This document shows, one piece after another, positions 20,861 through 31,359 of a stretch of DNA of 64,000 nt. The stretch comes from Echiichthys vipera. Its lineage: Eukaryota; Chordata; Actinopteri; Perciformes; Trachinidae. Made by a program: the position numbers and the translations under genes. Within the stretch, counting starts at the first letter, position 1. Every line of letters starts with the position of its first letter. The DNA is taken from assembly GCA_963691815.1 (NCBI GenBank), contig OY829653.1:33430074-33494073 (forward strand), given 5' to 3'. Below the pieces are notes generated by a model. The model searched no databases. It saw only the letters and a program-made list of their open reading frames with translations, and was not told the origin of the DNA.

Positions 20861-21326
20861 TGTTAGAATAATTGTACATAAAGTAATCCCATATTTACTC
20901 CAATTATCTTTACATTTAAACTAACATTACTTGGTGTGTGTGTATAGCCAATTCGTACTGAGTGGTTGCAGGTCAAGGAAATCAGATAAGCGTGACTGTT
21001 GATGAGTCACTAAAAAGGGTGACTCAACTGATTAATGACAGGACATGTTTTAAGGCTTCTTTAGAGTTGTAAAGTCATAAAGACAATGAATTGTCTATAT
21101 GTCTTGAGTTGCAGCTGTGTGACCCTCACCTTTAGAATGGTAATTCATTGTAAACATTGTAACCACCAAAAGCCAATAAAATCAAGGCGCTCGGCAGTGT
21201 GTGCTTCAGAGCGGTAGGAGATTTGTAACTGAGCACATCTCTGTCCGTTCTCCTTGCAAGTAAAATAACTCTTGTCTTTTTCTCTTTTGTTAAGTTTTAG
21301 GTGTTTTAGGTTGCTTAAACCTGACA
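20861..21326 (+). repeat. ERV2 5' LTR (466 bp)
   Basis: Starts TGTTAGAATA and ends CCTGACA. An AATAAA polyadenylation signal is at 21175-21180, followed about 25 bases later by GTGTGTGCTTC. It aligns with the 3' LTR over its full length with about eight visible substitutions and one replaced or deleted block near 20986-21017. Confidence 0.95.
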
Positions 21327-21332
21327 TTTATT

Positions 21333-21350
21333 TGGTCCTTCGAGCCGGAT
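21333..21350 (+). promoter_or_regulatory. ERV2 primer-binding site, tRNA-Tyr
   Basis: TGGTCCTTCGAGCCGGAT, six bases after the 5' LTR, is complementary to the 3' end of eukaryotic tRNA-Tyr (…CCGGCTCGAAGGA plus CCA). It would anneal the tRNA that primes minus-strand DNA synthesis. Confidence 0.85.
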
Positions 21351-22728
21351 ACCAACACGCCTGAAGGATTCCAGCGGGTGTGGGGGACTCGAGGAAAGAC
21401 CGTGACCACGGCAGACTCCATAGAGTGAGTTTTTTTAAGATCCTTTTCCAGGACTGCAAATCAGCTCACCCGCTGGGATCTGACGGCTGACGGTAATCCG
21501 TGAAGGGGAAAGACAACAGTGGTGCCACAGTGGTGAGTGAAGTTTCACTTAAAAAGATGATGAATGACTGAGGATCATTGCGTGTATAAAGCCCTGACAT
21601 TTCTATACACTATCAGGTAAAAGCGATCACTTAAATCCCGTAGAGGCAAGGGAGGTCCGCAAAAAAATAATAAAACTAAAAATCAAATAAAAAATGATAA
21701 TAAATGAAAATAAAAACTCCGTGTAAAGGACGGAGGGGTCCTGTGACGCTAAACCCACTGGGAGACAGAGACCCGAAAGCTCTGTGTAAAAGGACAAGTG
21801 GGGTCCGGACGTCTTAAAAGTTCAGAAGAAAAAAACGGTAAAATTGTGTGAATGAAAGTGTGATTGTGAGTGTGATTGGAGATCAAAATACCACTAGGTA
21901 TTTTACCTCATGCAAAACAGTAGGAATACAAGTAGCGAGCCTATTGTGGATGCAAAGGCAAGAATTCTCCACTCGAAAGAGTTGAAGTGAGAGTTACCAC
22001 AAAAGGTAGTGTGGAAGAAGAGAAATGAGCTGCTCGGTCATGTGGCTTTTGAAATGGCTAAACTGAAGTTGGTGCACAGTGGGGTCATGGTACATAAACC
22101 CCTGGAATGAGACTAGTCCTAGCTGGTTGAGCAGATAATAACATGCATCACAGAGCCTCACGGAAAAGAGAGGAAGATAGAGATCTCGTGCTCTCTCACA
22201 CATCACCTCGTTATGATCCTAAAGAACAGAGGAATGCTCATTTCCTCATTTTTAGGCACACACACGCATACTCATTAACTAACAATTTCATGTGGTGCAA
22301 ACACAGACACATCTGTTCTCCCTAGATAGCCATATAGGGACATGCACTAATTTCCTTCACTGAGCTTTTCGTGTTATAATGTGTTGCCAGGCAGATTAAC
22401 GCCCATTGCCGCCTTTTTTACCTTTAAGGCGTTACCATCGACAGAAGGGTATTTAAAGCCGCTACCCCTAGACAACAATAGACTCTTCTGATGTATGACC
22501 TGGTTTGAGTTGTATCAGAACTTGTCTCCGCTTTGCAAAGTGCTCCAATAAAGATATTGGTGTGATCTCAAGCCATCGTCTCAAGATCTCTCCTTCTATC
22601 CTCCGATCAACGGACCCGGGGAGGTAACTGCAAGTTGATCTCAACAGTAGTTTAATCGCTACCCTACTGAGTGAAACCAGTTTTTAGAACACCCTATGTG
22701 TTAACAGGACTGGACCAAAATCTCAAAA
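21351..22728 (+). other. ERV2 leader region with an internal LTR-like segment
   Basis: No long open frame. A GGGTATTTAAAGCC TATA-like box (about 22447) and CCAATAAAGATATTG polyadenylation-like signal (about 22545) stand about 100 bases apart, as in a promoter/R region of an LTR. Just upstream, ATGGCTAAACTGAAGTTGG (22052-22070) resembles the end of ERV1 env (14245). It may be the tail and LTR of a second retrovirus fused into this leader. This is suggestive only. Confidence 0.35.
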
Positions 22729-23269
22729 ATGGGAAAAGGGGGAAGCAAAATCAAACTAAAAGATGAACTGTTAATTAAAGATTGGAATGTTATAGCAAAA
22801 ACAGGATCCTGATAAAATTAAATAAATAAATGGATAAAACAGTAACAATTTGAAGGCCGGCTGAACACACAAAAAATAACTGCACTACAAGATGCAATTA
22901 AAAAAACAAAGACCAAAAAGAATCCAATAAAGATGAAACAAGAAGAGTAAGAGGATACGGAGTATTCTATGAAGGCGGTGGAGAAGAGAAAAAGTAAAAG
23001 ACAGATACTTGAAAGTGTAGAGAAAGCTAATGCCAAAGAGGTGGTGTTTTATAGGAAGAAGACAGGAAGAGGAGATTTACTACCCAGGAGGTAGGGGTAG
23101 AGGAGGTTTCAGAGAGAGCATAACAGACAGGGACACAGGGGAAGTGCTGTTAAATGATCAGGACCTGCTCTATATGGATAGTATAAAACAAGAGGTCATT
23201 TTGTATGTGAATGGTAAACCTATTACCTTTTTATGTGACATAGGTGCCTGCAGGACTACCTGCAGATAA
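22729..23269 (+). pseudogene. gag: ERV2 gag/protease start, gag mostly deleted
   Basis: The frame from ATG 22729 encodes MGKGGSKIKLKDELL, with Gly2 and nearby basic residues suiting N-myristoylation and membrane binding of a matrix domain. It stops at TGA 22810-22812. Capsid is not found. A Gly/Arg-rich piece (GGRGRGGFRE, about 23080) may be the nucleocapsid remnant. The frame 23030-23269 then enters protease: NGKPITFLCDIGACRTT, where the catalytic DTGA loop reads DIGA. The frame ends at an insertion site. Confidence 0.65.
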
Positions 23270-23475
23270 CTAATAGATAGATAGATAAATAAATAGATAG
23301 ATTGATTGATAGATAAATAACTTTATTTATCCCAGAGGGGAAATAAGGTCATTGTAGCAGCGGTACAAAACAATCAGAAGTAACATAAATAAAATAAAAA
23401 AATAATAATAATAATAAAGAATGAATAAAATACAATATAAAATACAAAATATGAACTACAATAAGAGTACTGTAT
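23270..23475 (-). mobile_element. Truncated LINE 3' tail inserted in ERV2 protease
   Basis: A (TAGA/TTGA)n microsatellite (23271-23320) is followed by CTTTATTTATCCCAGAGGGG, a common 3' end of fish non-LTR elements when read on the minus strand. TGCAGATAA flanks it on both sides (23261-23269 and 23476-23484), a target duplication. The whole insert is about 206 bp, so it is strongly 5'-truncated. Confidence 0.8.
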
Positions 23476-23484
23476 TGCAGATAA

Positions 23485-24167
23485 ACACTATGTTACAATA
23501 TACTATGTGGATACCAGGGTTTAAACCAAATCAAACAAGTGTCACTGTGAGATCTGCCAGTGGAAAGCTGACTCAAGTGCCAGAGACAGAACCCGTGTGG
23601 ATAAGAGACCCAGATCCAACTGGACTGTCTTGTCAGCTGTCCATCTTAATGTTTCCAGAATGTCCGGTCAACCTTTTAGGCAGAGACAGTTTGTTGTTGT
23701 TAGGACTAGCACTAATGCCTACATCTGAGGGACAGATTGTGGTAAAAAGAAAAGCAGAACTGAAGAATGGAAACCTTTTTGTTCTCCAAGGGACAGGACA
23801 GCCGCACTATTATTACACCCTGGACGTACCTAACAAACCTCCCCTCCAAACAGCATCCGCCTTGATGGGTGAAGGCAGAAATACAATTCCAAAACCCCAT
23901 GATAAAAAGACAGAAAGTGTTCTACACGTTACTCTCTGGTATAAATCCACATTTGGACCAGATAGAGAATACGAAGCTAAGCTAGGGAAAGCCACTCCTG
24001 CTAAAATCATTGTAACTTATTTGTATGGAGATACAGAAAGTACAGCAGTAGTGAGTGTAACCTTGTCTGATGAAACCCCGAAGCTGTATCGGATGTGGAC
24101 CCCACCTCACATCTCCCTGTATAAAAGTAAAAATCAACAATGGAAAGATCTGGGTAAAATAGTGTAA
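23485..24167 (+). pseudogene. pol: ERV2 protease C-terminal part and pro-pol linker
   Basis: The frame contains TSVTVRSASGKLTQVPETEP and ECPVNLLGRDSLLLLGL, the NLLGRD helix of retropepsins. It then has a ~100-residue linker (LHVTLWYKSTFGPDREYE) before a stop at 24165-24167. It continues the protease begun upstream of the LINE-tail insertion. Open over its length, but without its active-site half in one frame. Confidence 0.75.
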
Positions 24168-25478
24168 ATGGGGGAGAGTGCAACAGACTGGGTTGCCACA
24201 TCAGTGAACACGTGGTATAGCTCAAATACAGGTCTGACCAGAAAAGCATTGTTTTGGACAGTCCAAGTACAGGGAGGTACTCATCTGGACCAAACAGCCC
24301 AGTGAAACATTATGTTAGTGGAAAATGAGGAAGAACTGCTAAAAAGTGTTCCAGATGAATTATGGTCTAAAGGACCAACTGATGTGGGATTAGTAAAAGG
24401 AGCATTACCAGTGCAAATAAGACCTAAAACTGAGTACAGACCATGTGTGAGACAATATCCATTAAAACAGGATGCACAAGAGGGAATAAAACCTGTAATT
24501 GAGGATTTAATTGCTGCAGGAGTAATAATTAAATGTGAAGACTCCCCCTGCAACACTCCTATTTTTCCAGTAAAAAAGCAAGCACCATCTGAAGGATGGC
24601 GCATGGTGCAAGATTTACAAGCAGTAAATAATGCTGTAATTCAAAGAGCTCCATGTGTTCCTGACCCTCATACGCTGCTAAATACTTTGAGACCAGATGC
24701 AAAAGTGTTCACTGTAGTAGATATCAGTATTGCATTTTTTTCGGTGCCAGTAGAACAAAAAAGGTCAATTCTGGTTCGCCTTCACCTTTGGGGGGAAAAG
24801 ATACACATATACCAGACTTCCCTAAGGCTATTGTAAGAGTCCAACTATTTACTCTCAAGTGATGAGTGCGAGTATGGCTAAGTTCCAACCTCCAGGGGGA
24901 AGCCAAGTTCTCCTGTATGTAAATTATATTTTACTAGCCTCCCCTGATGTGGAGACATGTAAAAAGACACTATAGCACTCCTAAAATATTTAGCTGAAGA
25001 AGGTCCGAAAAACAAGTAAAGAACAAGCTACAGATGTGCAAAGAACAGATGAAATACTTGGGACACAATCTTAGTGCAGGAGGACGAACAATAGTGGAAG
25101 ACAGAAGAAACTGCAATCCTCCAATCTCCCAAACTAGTGACTAAAAAAAATAGATGATGTCATTTTTAGGATGACAAATTATTGTAGAACTTGGGTGTCT
25201 AACTATGCAGAAATAACAGCACCCTTGAGTAAATTAATGTATGAAGAAGATCTAAAAATGACATCCCCATTATGCTGGAATGCAGAGGCTGAAGAAACAT
25301 TCTGCAAAATAAAACAAGTTTTGGTATCTAGCACAGCACTAGCATAACCAGATTATGGGAAACCTTTTGTTCAAATGGTAGATTGTAAAGGATATTTTAT
25401 GACCTCTGTATTAGCTCAACAACATGGAGACAAACTGAAACCTATAGCATATTTTTCATCTAAACTAGACAGTGTAGC
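24168..25478 (+). pseudogene. pol: ERV2 reverse transcriptase, catalytic box lost
   Basis: Frame 24312-24836 contains SVPDELWSKGPTDVGLVKG, then SPCNTPIFPVKK, then RMVQDLQAVNNAVI and FTVVDISIAFFSVPVE, RT blocks in order. The expected YVDD box reads YVNYILLA at about 24916-24939, so one catalytic Asp is Asn and the next is Tyr. Many stops follow (24834, 24976, 25016 and others). RT would copy the RNA genome to DNA; this copy could not. Confidence 0.85.
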
Positions 25479-26362
25479 ATGTGCACATCCTCCGCGGCTG
25501 TAGAAACAAGTGCTACAATAGTTTTGTTTCATCCACTGGTTTTGAAAGTGCCACATGCTGTGTCTGTGCTACTACTACAAACAAATATGACATTCCTGTC
25601 ACCGGCTAGACATCTGTCTTGCATGTCTACTTTGCTGTCACAACCCCATCTGACCATTGAAAGATGTACAACTCTGAATCCTGCTACGTTGTTACAGAGG
25701 ATGGTAGACAACATGATTGCCAGGAACTAGCAGAACAGACAGCTAAAAGCAGAGCCGATCTGAGAGACCAACCATTACAAAAGGGAGAGGTGATATTTGT
25801 AGATGGTTCTTCTAAAAAGAATGAACTAGGTAAAACCCTGACAGGATATGCAGTTGTAACTCACACAACGGTGCTAAAAGCAGAACAACTCCCATCACAT
25901 TATTCAGCACAGGCTGCTGAATAAATAGCACTAACTGAAGCATGTGAATTAATGAAAAACAAAGAAGTAACTATCTATACTGATAGTCAATATGCATATG
26001 CTACAGTTCATACTTTTGCACAATATTGGAAGAACAGAGGTATGATAACCTCAACAGGGAAACTAGTAACACATGTTGAACTTTTAACAAATCCATTGCA
26101 AGCAGTGCAACTTCCAAAAGCATTAGCAATATGTAAATGTGCAGCACATACGTCGTGCACAGATAGTGTTTCCCTAGGAAATGCATTTGCAGACGAAATA
26201 GCAAAAGCAGTAGCAACAGGTCACACAACTTTGTTGACAGTGCAAGAATGCACAACTCTAGATCAAACTACCTTAAAAGAAATGCAAGAACAAAGTCCAC
26301 AAACTGAAAGAGAAGTTTGGATAAAAAATGGAGCAAAATTACAAGATAACATATTCAAATGA
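25479..26362 (+). pseudogene. pol: ERV2 RNase H domain
   Basis: A connector (QPHLTIERCTTLNPATLL) leads to EVIFVDGSSKKNELG with the first catalytic Asp. TIYTDSQYAYATVHTF follows with a second, and FADEIAKAVATGH ends the domain. A frameshift occurs near 25720-25780 and an in-frame TAA at 25922-25924. Apart from these two breaks it reads cleanly to 26362. Confidence 0.85.
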
Positions 26363-27404
26363 CCAGACAGCAAACCTATCCTACCAAGAAACTTGTATAA
26401 ATGGGCGGCAATATTGAGCCATGGGTTAACACATGTCTCAACAGGAGGGATGGTAGGACAGATACACCAATATTATACTACCTATGGATTCAACTCTTTG
26501 ATACACCAATATTATACTACCTATGGATTCAACTCTTATTCAAAAAATTCTGTAGAGTATGTCTGACGTGTGCCAGGCACAATCCACAAGGTAATCTAAG
26601 ACCGCATAGAGGAAAGTTCCCTACACCTAAATATCCATTCCAAATAATCCACATGGATTTTATAGAATTAAACCAAAGCGAAGGGAAAAAGTATTGTCTA
26701 GTCATAATAGATGCATTTTCTAAATGGATTGAACTTTTTCCAACCAAACATCCAGATGCTTTGACAGTGGCAAAGGCACTCTGTAAAAACATCATTCCCA
26801 GGTACAGGATACCTGCGAAAATCTATAGCGATAACTGAACTCATTTTGTAAACCAGATAGTAAAAAAGATTGGGATAATGTTTCATATTGATCTGAAGAA
26901 TCATTGTGCTTACCACCCGCAAAGTGCTGGCCTAGTAGAAAGAATGAACAGAACTATTAAAAACAGACTTAAAAAGTGTATTGAAGAAACAAGAAGACCA
27001 TGGACAATGTTTAGATTTAGTAAAATTATACATACATATCACCTGTACTTTTTAAATTGATACCTTATGAAATGTTCTTTGAAAAAACATATAGACTACC
27101 CCAATTAAAAAAAATTAATGGGAAACGGATGATGAGGTTAAATTAGCTGATTAGATGAGGTCCATGTTGGAAAAACAAAAACAGAAACAAACTAATGAAA
27201 AACCTTTCTGTCCCCCAGCAGGAACTCCACCTAGTGGAACTGGGAGACTGGGTGTTAATAAAAATCATAAAAAAGAAACATTGGTATTCACCTAAGTGTA
27301 AAGGGCCGTATCACGTATTGCTGACCACCCCCACAGCAGTAAAGATAGCAGAAAGATCAACATGGATCCCATCTAACACATTGCAAAAGGATCATTTTGG
27401 TTAA
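26363..27404 (+). pseudogene. pol: ERV2 integrase with in-frame 39-bp duplication
   Basis: The N-terminal HHCC zinc-binding part is visible as HGLTHVSTGG and CRVCLTCARH. Between them a 39-bp block is duplicated in tandem (26461-26499 and 26500-26537). The catalytic core shows the D,D,E residues in IHMDFIEL, KIYSDN and GLVERMNRT. A TGA interrupts right after the second Asp block (26836-26838). The C-terminal part (LGDWVLIKI, KGPYHVLLTTPTAVKI) matches the SH3-like end of gamma-type integrase. Integrase would insert viral DNA. Confidence 0.85.
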
Positions 27405-27537
27405 AGACTCCGTTAGGGGGAGTGATCCAAAATCTGATAATAGGGTGGATTCAGACGTATAGAGGCTGGATAGACCCGAAAGTCAGTGAAGCGTTTATAA
27501 GACACCAAACCAAGTAGAGGAGATAAATTTAGCCAAA

Positions 27538-28582
27538 ATGACCCAAAGATGGTTAGAAGATGCCATCCGGTGCTGGGTGGCATCTACCTGTCTAATAATA
27601 ATGATCCTGTTCATGTGGAACCTATGGGAACCACCTAGACTAAATCCAAATATAACAACCTCAGCTTTAGAGCGTCCTAAACGTGGAAGGGTAAACACAC
27701 AGGCTGATTGTGAGGTGAAAACAACACGAATGCACTACTCCATTCCTCAAATATATTTACCAGCAAACCAAACATCCGCAATAGTCATCCCAGTAGATAG
27801 ACTCTCACATAAAGGACATAGCGGAACAGGTTATACGCAATGGTACATGACTAATGATCAACAAGACACAAGGTGGGACACGTTGGTAGATGATCCAGAA
27901 CTGGAGTACTTATACCACCAGAGCATGGGCTACATACCATAGGAATATAGTTAGCCTAAAGGATCCTAGAAAGGATAACAAACTAATAATAACAGTGAAC
28001 CTCACAGAGGGGAAAACATTGTTCCCTCCCGACTTTAGGGGAACAGGAGACCAATGCTGGCTGTTTCTATTATGGGGATGGTCTTCCAGCACTGATCCTT
28101 CATTCCTAATAATTCTATGCATGTATAATTGTGGTGAACATGAAAGTGCACCAACTGAACCACAGGTCTCTCCGGCAGGAAAACAGAAAGGAGTTTTTGC
28201 ATTTGGATAACCTACAGTAGCGTGTACTCCAGATGAATGGTTCCAGGCAGCAACAGGGGTATCTGGACATAATAACAATTGGTTATTAATGGTTGAACAA
28301 GCTGCTAACATGTCTAAACAGAATTGTGTAGTGTGTATGGGTCCTAGACCCCTCTTTCAAATAATCCCAGCTATAATTCCCCAAATATGTGTAGCTGACA
28401 TAATGAATAACACAAATCCTAAGGGAAATTGTAGATACTGGGATTCTATTTTCCCGATCACTGCGGTCGATCTTAAGAAACCAATGTTTTCTAAAAAAGT
28501 AGCACCAGGCAACTTTACATGTATAAACATGACAGAAGGAGAAAAACGACTAGGCATCTCTCAAAAGAATGGTGTCAAGTAA
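27538..28582 (+). pseudogene. env: ERV2 env surface subunit (SU), frameshifted
   Basis: Frame 27538-27942 begins MTQRWLEDAIRC with a hydrophobic signal-anchor-like stretch (TCLIIMILFMW, residues about 18-28). Frame 28289-28582 carries NCVVCMGPRPLF, the CXXC motif of gamma-type SU, and several N-x-S/T sites. Stops at 27940 and 28208, with changes of frame, break the gene. SU would bind the receptor and be linked to TM through the CXXC and CX6CC motifs. Confidence 0.75.
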
Positions 28583-29556
28583 TTGTGCCCGTAGATGGAC
28601 AATATAAACCTGTGTCACAGAGCGACATCTGGTGGTGGTGTGGGGACGAGAGATTGTTTGATAAATTACCGAGAGATAAGACGGGATACTGTGCTCTCAT
28701 AACATTGCTCTTGCCAATATCTATTCATCCTATGTCTGCTGCAGATTTAGCAGCTACTCGATCCAACGAAATGCCTGAACAGTGGCAACGTGTGAAAAGA
28801 TCTGCAAAATGGACAGATGTAAGAGATCCAACATACATTGATGCTATAGGAGTTCCACGAGGCGTGCCGGATGAATATAAAATAGCTAACCAGATATCTT
28901 CAGGTTTTGAATCTATTTTTTGCTTGTGGTGTACAGTTAACAAGAACGTTGACAGAATCAATTACATCCACTACAATGTGCAAAAGCTAGGTAATTGGAC
29001 ACAAAGTGGGTTCGAAGCAGTTCATGATCAATCAGCTGCAACTTCCCTCATGGCATTCCAAAACCGAATAGCCCTGGACATGCTATTGGCCGAGAAAGGA
29101 GGGGTATGTGCAATGTTCGGTGAACAGTGCTGCACTTACATCCCTAACAACACTGCTGCTGATGGCAGCCTCACCAAGGCAATAGCAGGGCTCCGTACTC
29201 TCAACGGTAAGATGAAAGAGCACCTTGGAGTCGATACCACTACGTGGGATTCCTGGATGGATGCCTTTGGGAAGTATAGAACTTTGGTGTCCTCTGTCCT
29301 AGTCTCAATAGCTGTTTTTGCTGCTATTTTAACCTTGTGTGGATGCTGTTGTGTTCCTTGTCTGCATGCTCTGCTTAACCGTCTCATTACTACAGCTATT
29401 TCACCCATGGAGAACAAAATGGAGCAGCTGTATCCTTTGCTTGACAGCGATCCCCAAAGTGATGATGAAAGCAACAATGACGACAACCAGGAAACCCCTT
29501 TTGATTTGACGAAACTGTATCCTGATCCAACCGACTATGACTCTGACAAGTATTAA
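28519..29556 (+). CDS. env: ERV2 env C-terminal SU plus complete TM, open frame
   Basis: A 345-codon open frame. Residues 1-90 are the SU end (including QSDIWWWCGDERLFDKL). RVKR at 91-94 is a furin site, and the heptad-containing ectodomain follows. IALDMLLAEKGG then CAMFGEQCC (197-205) gives CX6CC. A membrane span at about 255-279 ends in a Cys-rich CGCCCVPC, followed by a 65-residue acidic tail (DSDPQSDDESNNDD). TM anchors Env and drives fusion. The first Met is not a natural start, since SU is frameshifted upstream near 28520-28580. It is the only long intact retroviral frame in the window, which may be chance or recent preservation. Confidence 0.85.
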   Translation: MYKHDRRRKTTRHLSKEWCQVIVPVDGQYKPVSQSDIWWWCGDERLFDKLPRDKTGYCALITLLLPISIHPMSAADLAATRSNEMPEQWQRVKRSAKWTDVRDPTYIDAIGVPRGVPDEYKIANQISSGFESIFCLWCTVNKNVDRINYIHYNVQKLGNWTQSGFEAVHDQSAATSLMAFQNRIALDMLLAEKGGVCAMFGEQCCTYIPNNTAADGSLTKAIAGLRTLNGKMKEHLGVDTTTWDSWMDAFGKYRTLVSSVLVSIAVFAAILTLCGCCCVPCLHALLNRLITTAISPMENKMEQLYPLLDSDPQSDDESNNDDNQETPFDLTKLYPDPTDYDSDKY

Positions 29557-29665
29557 GAAACTTCTGAGTCTAACCGATTGTGCTCATGAAAATGACCTTA
29601 CAGCTGAAAATCAAACAAGAAGTGACTGACTAAAAGTGATGTGAGAATTTGAGCAAATATGTGAT

Positions 29666-29679
29666 AAACAGGAGGGAAA
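29666..29679 (+). promoter_or_regulatory. ERV2 polypurine tract
   Basis: AAACAGGAGGGAAA directly precedes the 3' LTR. It would serve as the plus-strand primer left by RNase H. Confidence 0.85.
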
Positions 29680-30158
29680 TGTTAGAATAATTGTACATAA
29701 AGTAATCCCATATATACTCCAATTATCTTTACATTTAAACTAACATTACTTGGTGTGTGTGTATAGCCAATTCGTGCTGAGTGGTTGCAGGTCAAGGAAA
29801 TCAGATAAGCGAGATGAGTCACCAAAAGGGGGGTCTGTGAAAACACAGACCCTGCTCAACTGATTAATGACAGGACATGTTTTAAGGCTTCTGTAGAGTT
29901 GTAAAGTCATAAAGACAATGAATTGTCTATATGTCTTGAGTTGCACCTGTGTGACCCTCACCTTAAGAATGGTAATTCATTGTAAACATTGTAACCACCA
30001 AAAGCCAATAAAATCAAGGCGCTCGGCAGTGTGTGCTTCAGAGCGGTAGGAGATTTGTAACTGAGCACATCTCTGTCCGTTCTCCTTGCAAGTAAAATAA
30101 CTCTTGTCTTTCTCTCTTTTGTTAAGTTTTGGGTGTTTTAGGTTGCTTAAACCTGACA
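29680..30158 (+). repeat. ERV2 3' LTR (479 bp)
   Basis: Starts TGTTAGAATA and ends CCTGACA, parallel to the 5' LTR. It differs mainly by a block around 29808-29850 (GGGGGGTCTGTGAAAACACA) that is absent or replaced in the 5' copy, and by about eight point differences. Confidence 0.95.
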
Positions 30159-30556
30159 CTTCAGCTCTCAATGGTTTGCAGGCCAAAGTTAAAGCAATAG
30201 GCCCCAGTGCAATATCTGTGCATTGTTATGCACACAGATTGAATGTGGTGCTGCCTCATGGAGCTAAAAACCCGCAAACTGAGCCCCTGAGAAAGCGCTG
30301 TCTATCACAACTGCAGGATCCCAAGGAGCGCCACAGAAATCTGTACATGGCCATCCTAGACAATCTTTCAGAGCAGATACCTCGGCGTTTCTTAGAATTA
30401 GTCAATCCAGGGAAATTTGATGAGATGAGACAAGTGTTTCCAGAGGAGGCGTCCCAGAGTGTCCTGAAAAGTTATGGCCAGTCATTTGATTCAGGGAGAC
30501 TGAGGTCTGAACTTGAGGTCCTTTATTCAAACCATATGCATGTTCATGGTGAATGA
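30159..30556 (+). pseudogene. hAT-type transposase, part 2 (after ERV2)
   Basis: Continues the reading frame broken at 20860: ALNGLQAKVKAIG, ISVHCYAHRLNVVLPHGAKN. Then comes PKERHRNLYMAILDNLSEQI and SQSVLKSYGQSFDSGRLRSE to a stop at 30554-30556. VHC-x-AHRLNLVL is the hAT family signature. A jump between HGAKNPQ and PLRKRC suggests an internal deletion. A C-terminal domain of the same family is found alone at 45215-45715. Confidence 0.75.
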
Positions 30557-31035
30557 CTTTTAGTTCATAATAGAATAGAATAGAAATACTTTATTGATTC
30601 CAAGATGGGAGATTGCAATGACTGACTCTATGTTGGTATAGCCTCTGAATACTGTCGGGGAGCATTCATTTTGAAGAGGGAAACAGCCAAGGCAGGCAGG
30701 ATGTGGTGCCCACCTACACAAACCTGATGCAGGTGACCAATTAGGCGGAGCCACGAGGTGAAAAAGCACATGGCAGGTGGTTCATTCTGTGTTTGACTTA
30801 TCTTAAAGAAAAAACTGCCAGAATGTGATGTCCTTTCTTTACCTTCAGGAAGTAACATTGTGAAAGATATACAGGTGATCTGGTAAATTCTGCGTTTCCT
30901 TGCTGCAGAGTGGGCACACACCGGGTCTCTTCTCCATAATGCCAGGAAAGGAATGTGGAGAGGCACATACTGGGCGAAGCTGTGGTACATGCTCCAATTG
31001 GAGACATTTATTACAGCTGAATGATGGGGTTCAAG
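30557..31035 (-). mobile_element. LINE 3' end fragment (minus orientation)
   Basis: Begins with (AGAAT)n then ACTTTATTGATTCCAAGATG, a typical reversed LINE 3' tail. No coding domain is recognisable in the minus frames 30628-31041. CTGTGGTACATGCTCC near 30980 recurs near 34330, on the other side of the next LINE. Confidence 0.45.
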
Positions 31036-31359
31036 GTTCAAGAGTTTTTATTATCCCCAAGGGGTAATTCGTTTCACAGCGAGTAGCAACATACAACAAA
31101 CACATCTTACATCTAGGAAGTCTTACATCTAGGAAGCAGTTATCTGCATCTGGACGGAAGCAGTTATCTGCATCTGGACGGAAGCAACCTGAACTCTCCG
31201 TGCAAGGGGTGATCTGGGTCTGCCAGTATCAGTCTGGCATTGGTCACTGACCTCTCCTTGACATTTAGGGCTGTGCCTGCAATTTTCCTGCACACCCTAA
31301 CGATACCCACAATTTTATTCTTGTTTTTACATGTTAAAAAACCAAACCAATAGATGAAG

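Larger units (their letters stand above)
20861..30158 (+). mobile_element. ERV2: endogenous retrovirus with paired LTRs
   Basis: Two TG...CA-bounded LTRs (20861-21326 and 29680-30158) flank gag-pro-pol-env remnants. CTTCA occurs just outside both ends (20856-20860 and 30159-30163), a 5-bp target duplication. A primer-binding site and polypurine tract are in the expected places. Gag is largely deleted, protease holds a LINE-tail insertion, RT has lost its YxDD box, and RNase H and integrase have stops. The env TM frame is open. By the gamma-type env motifs it belongs with the class I-like retroviruses of fish and is a relative of ERV1. Confidence 0.93.
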
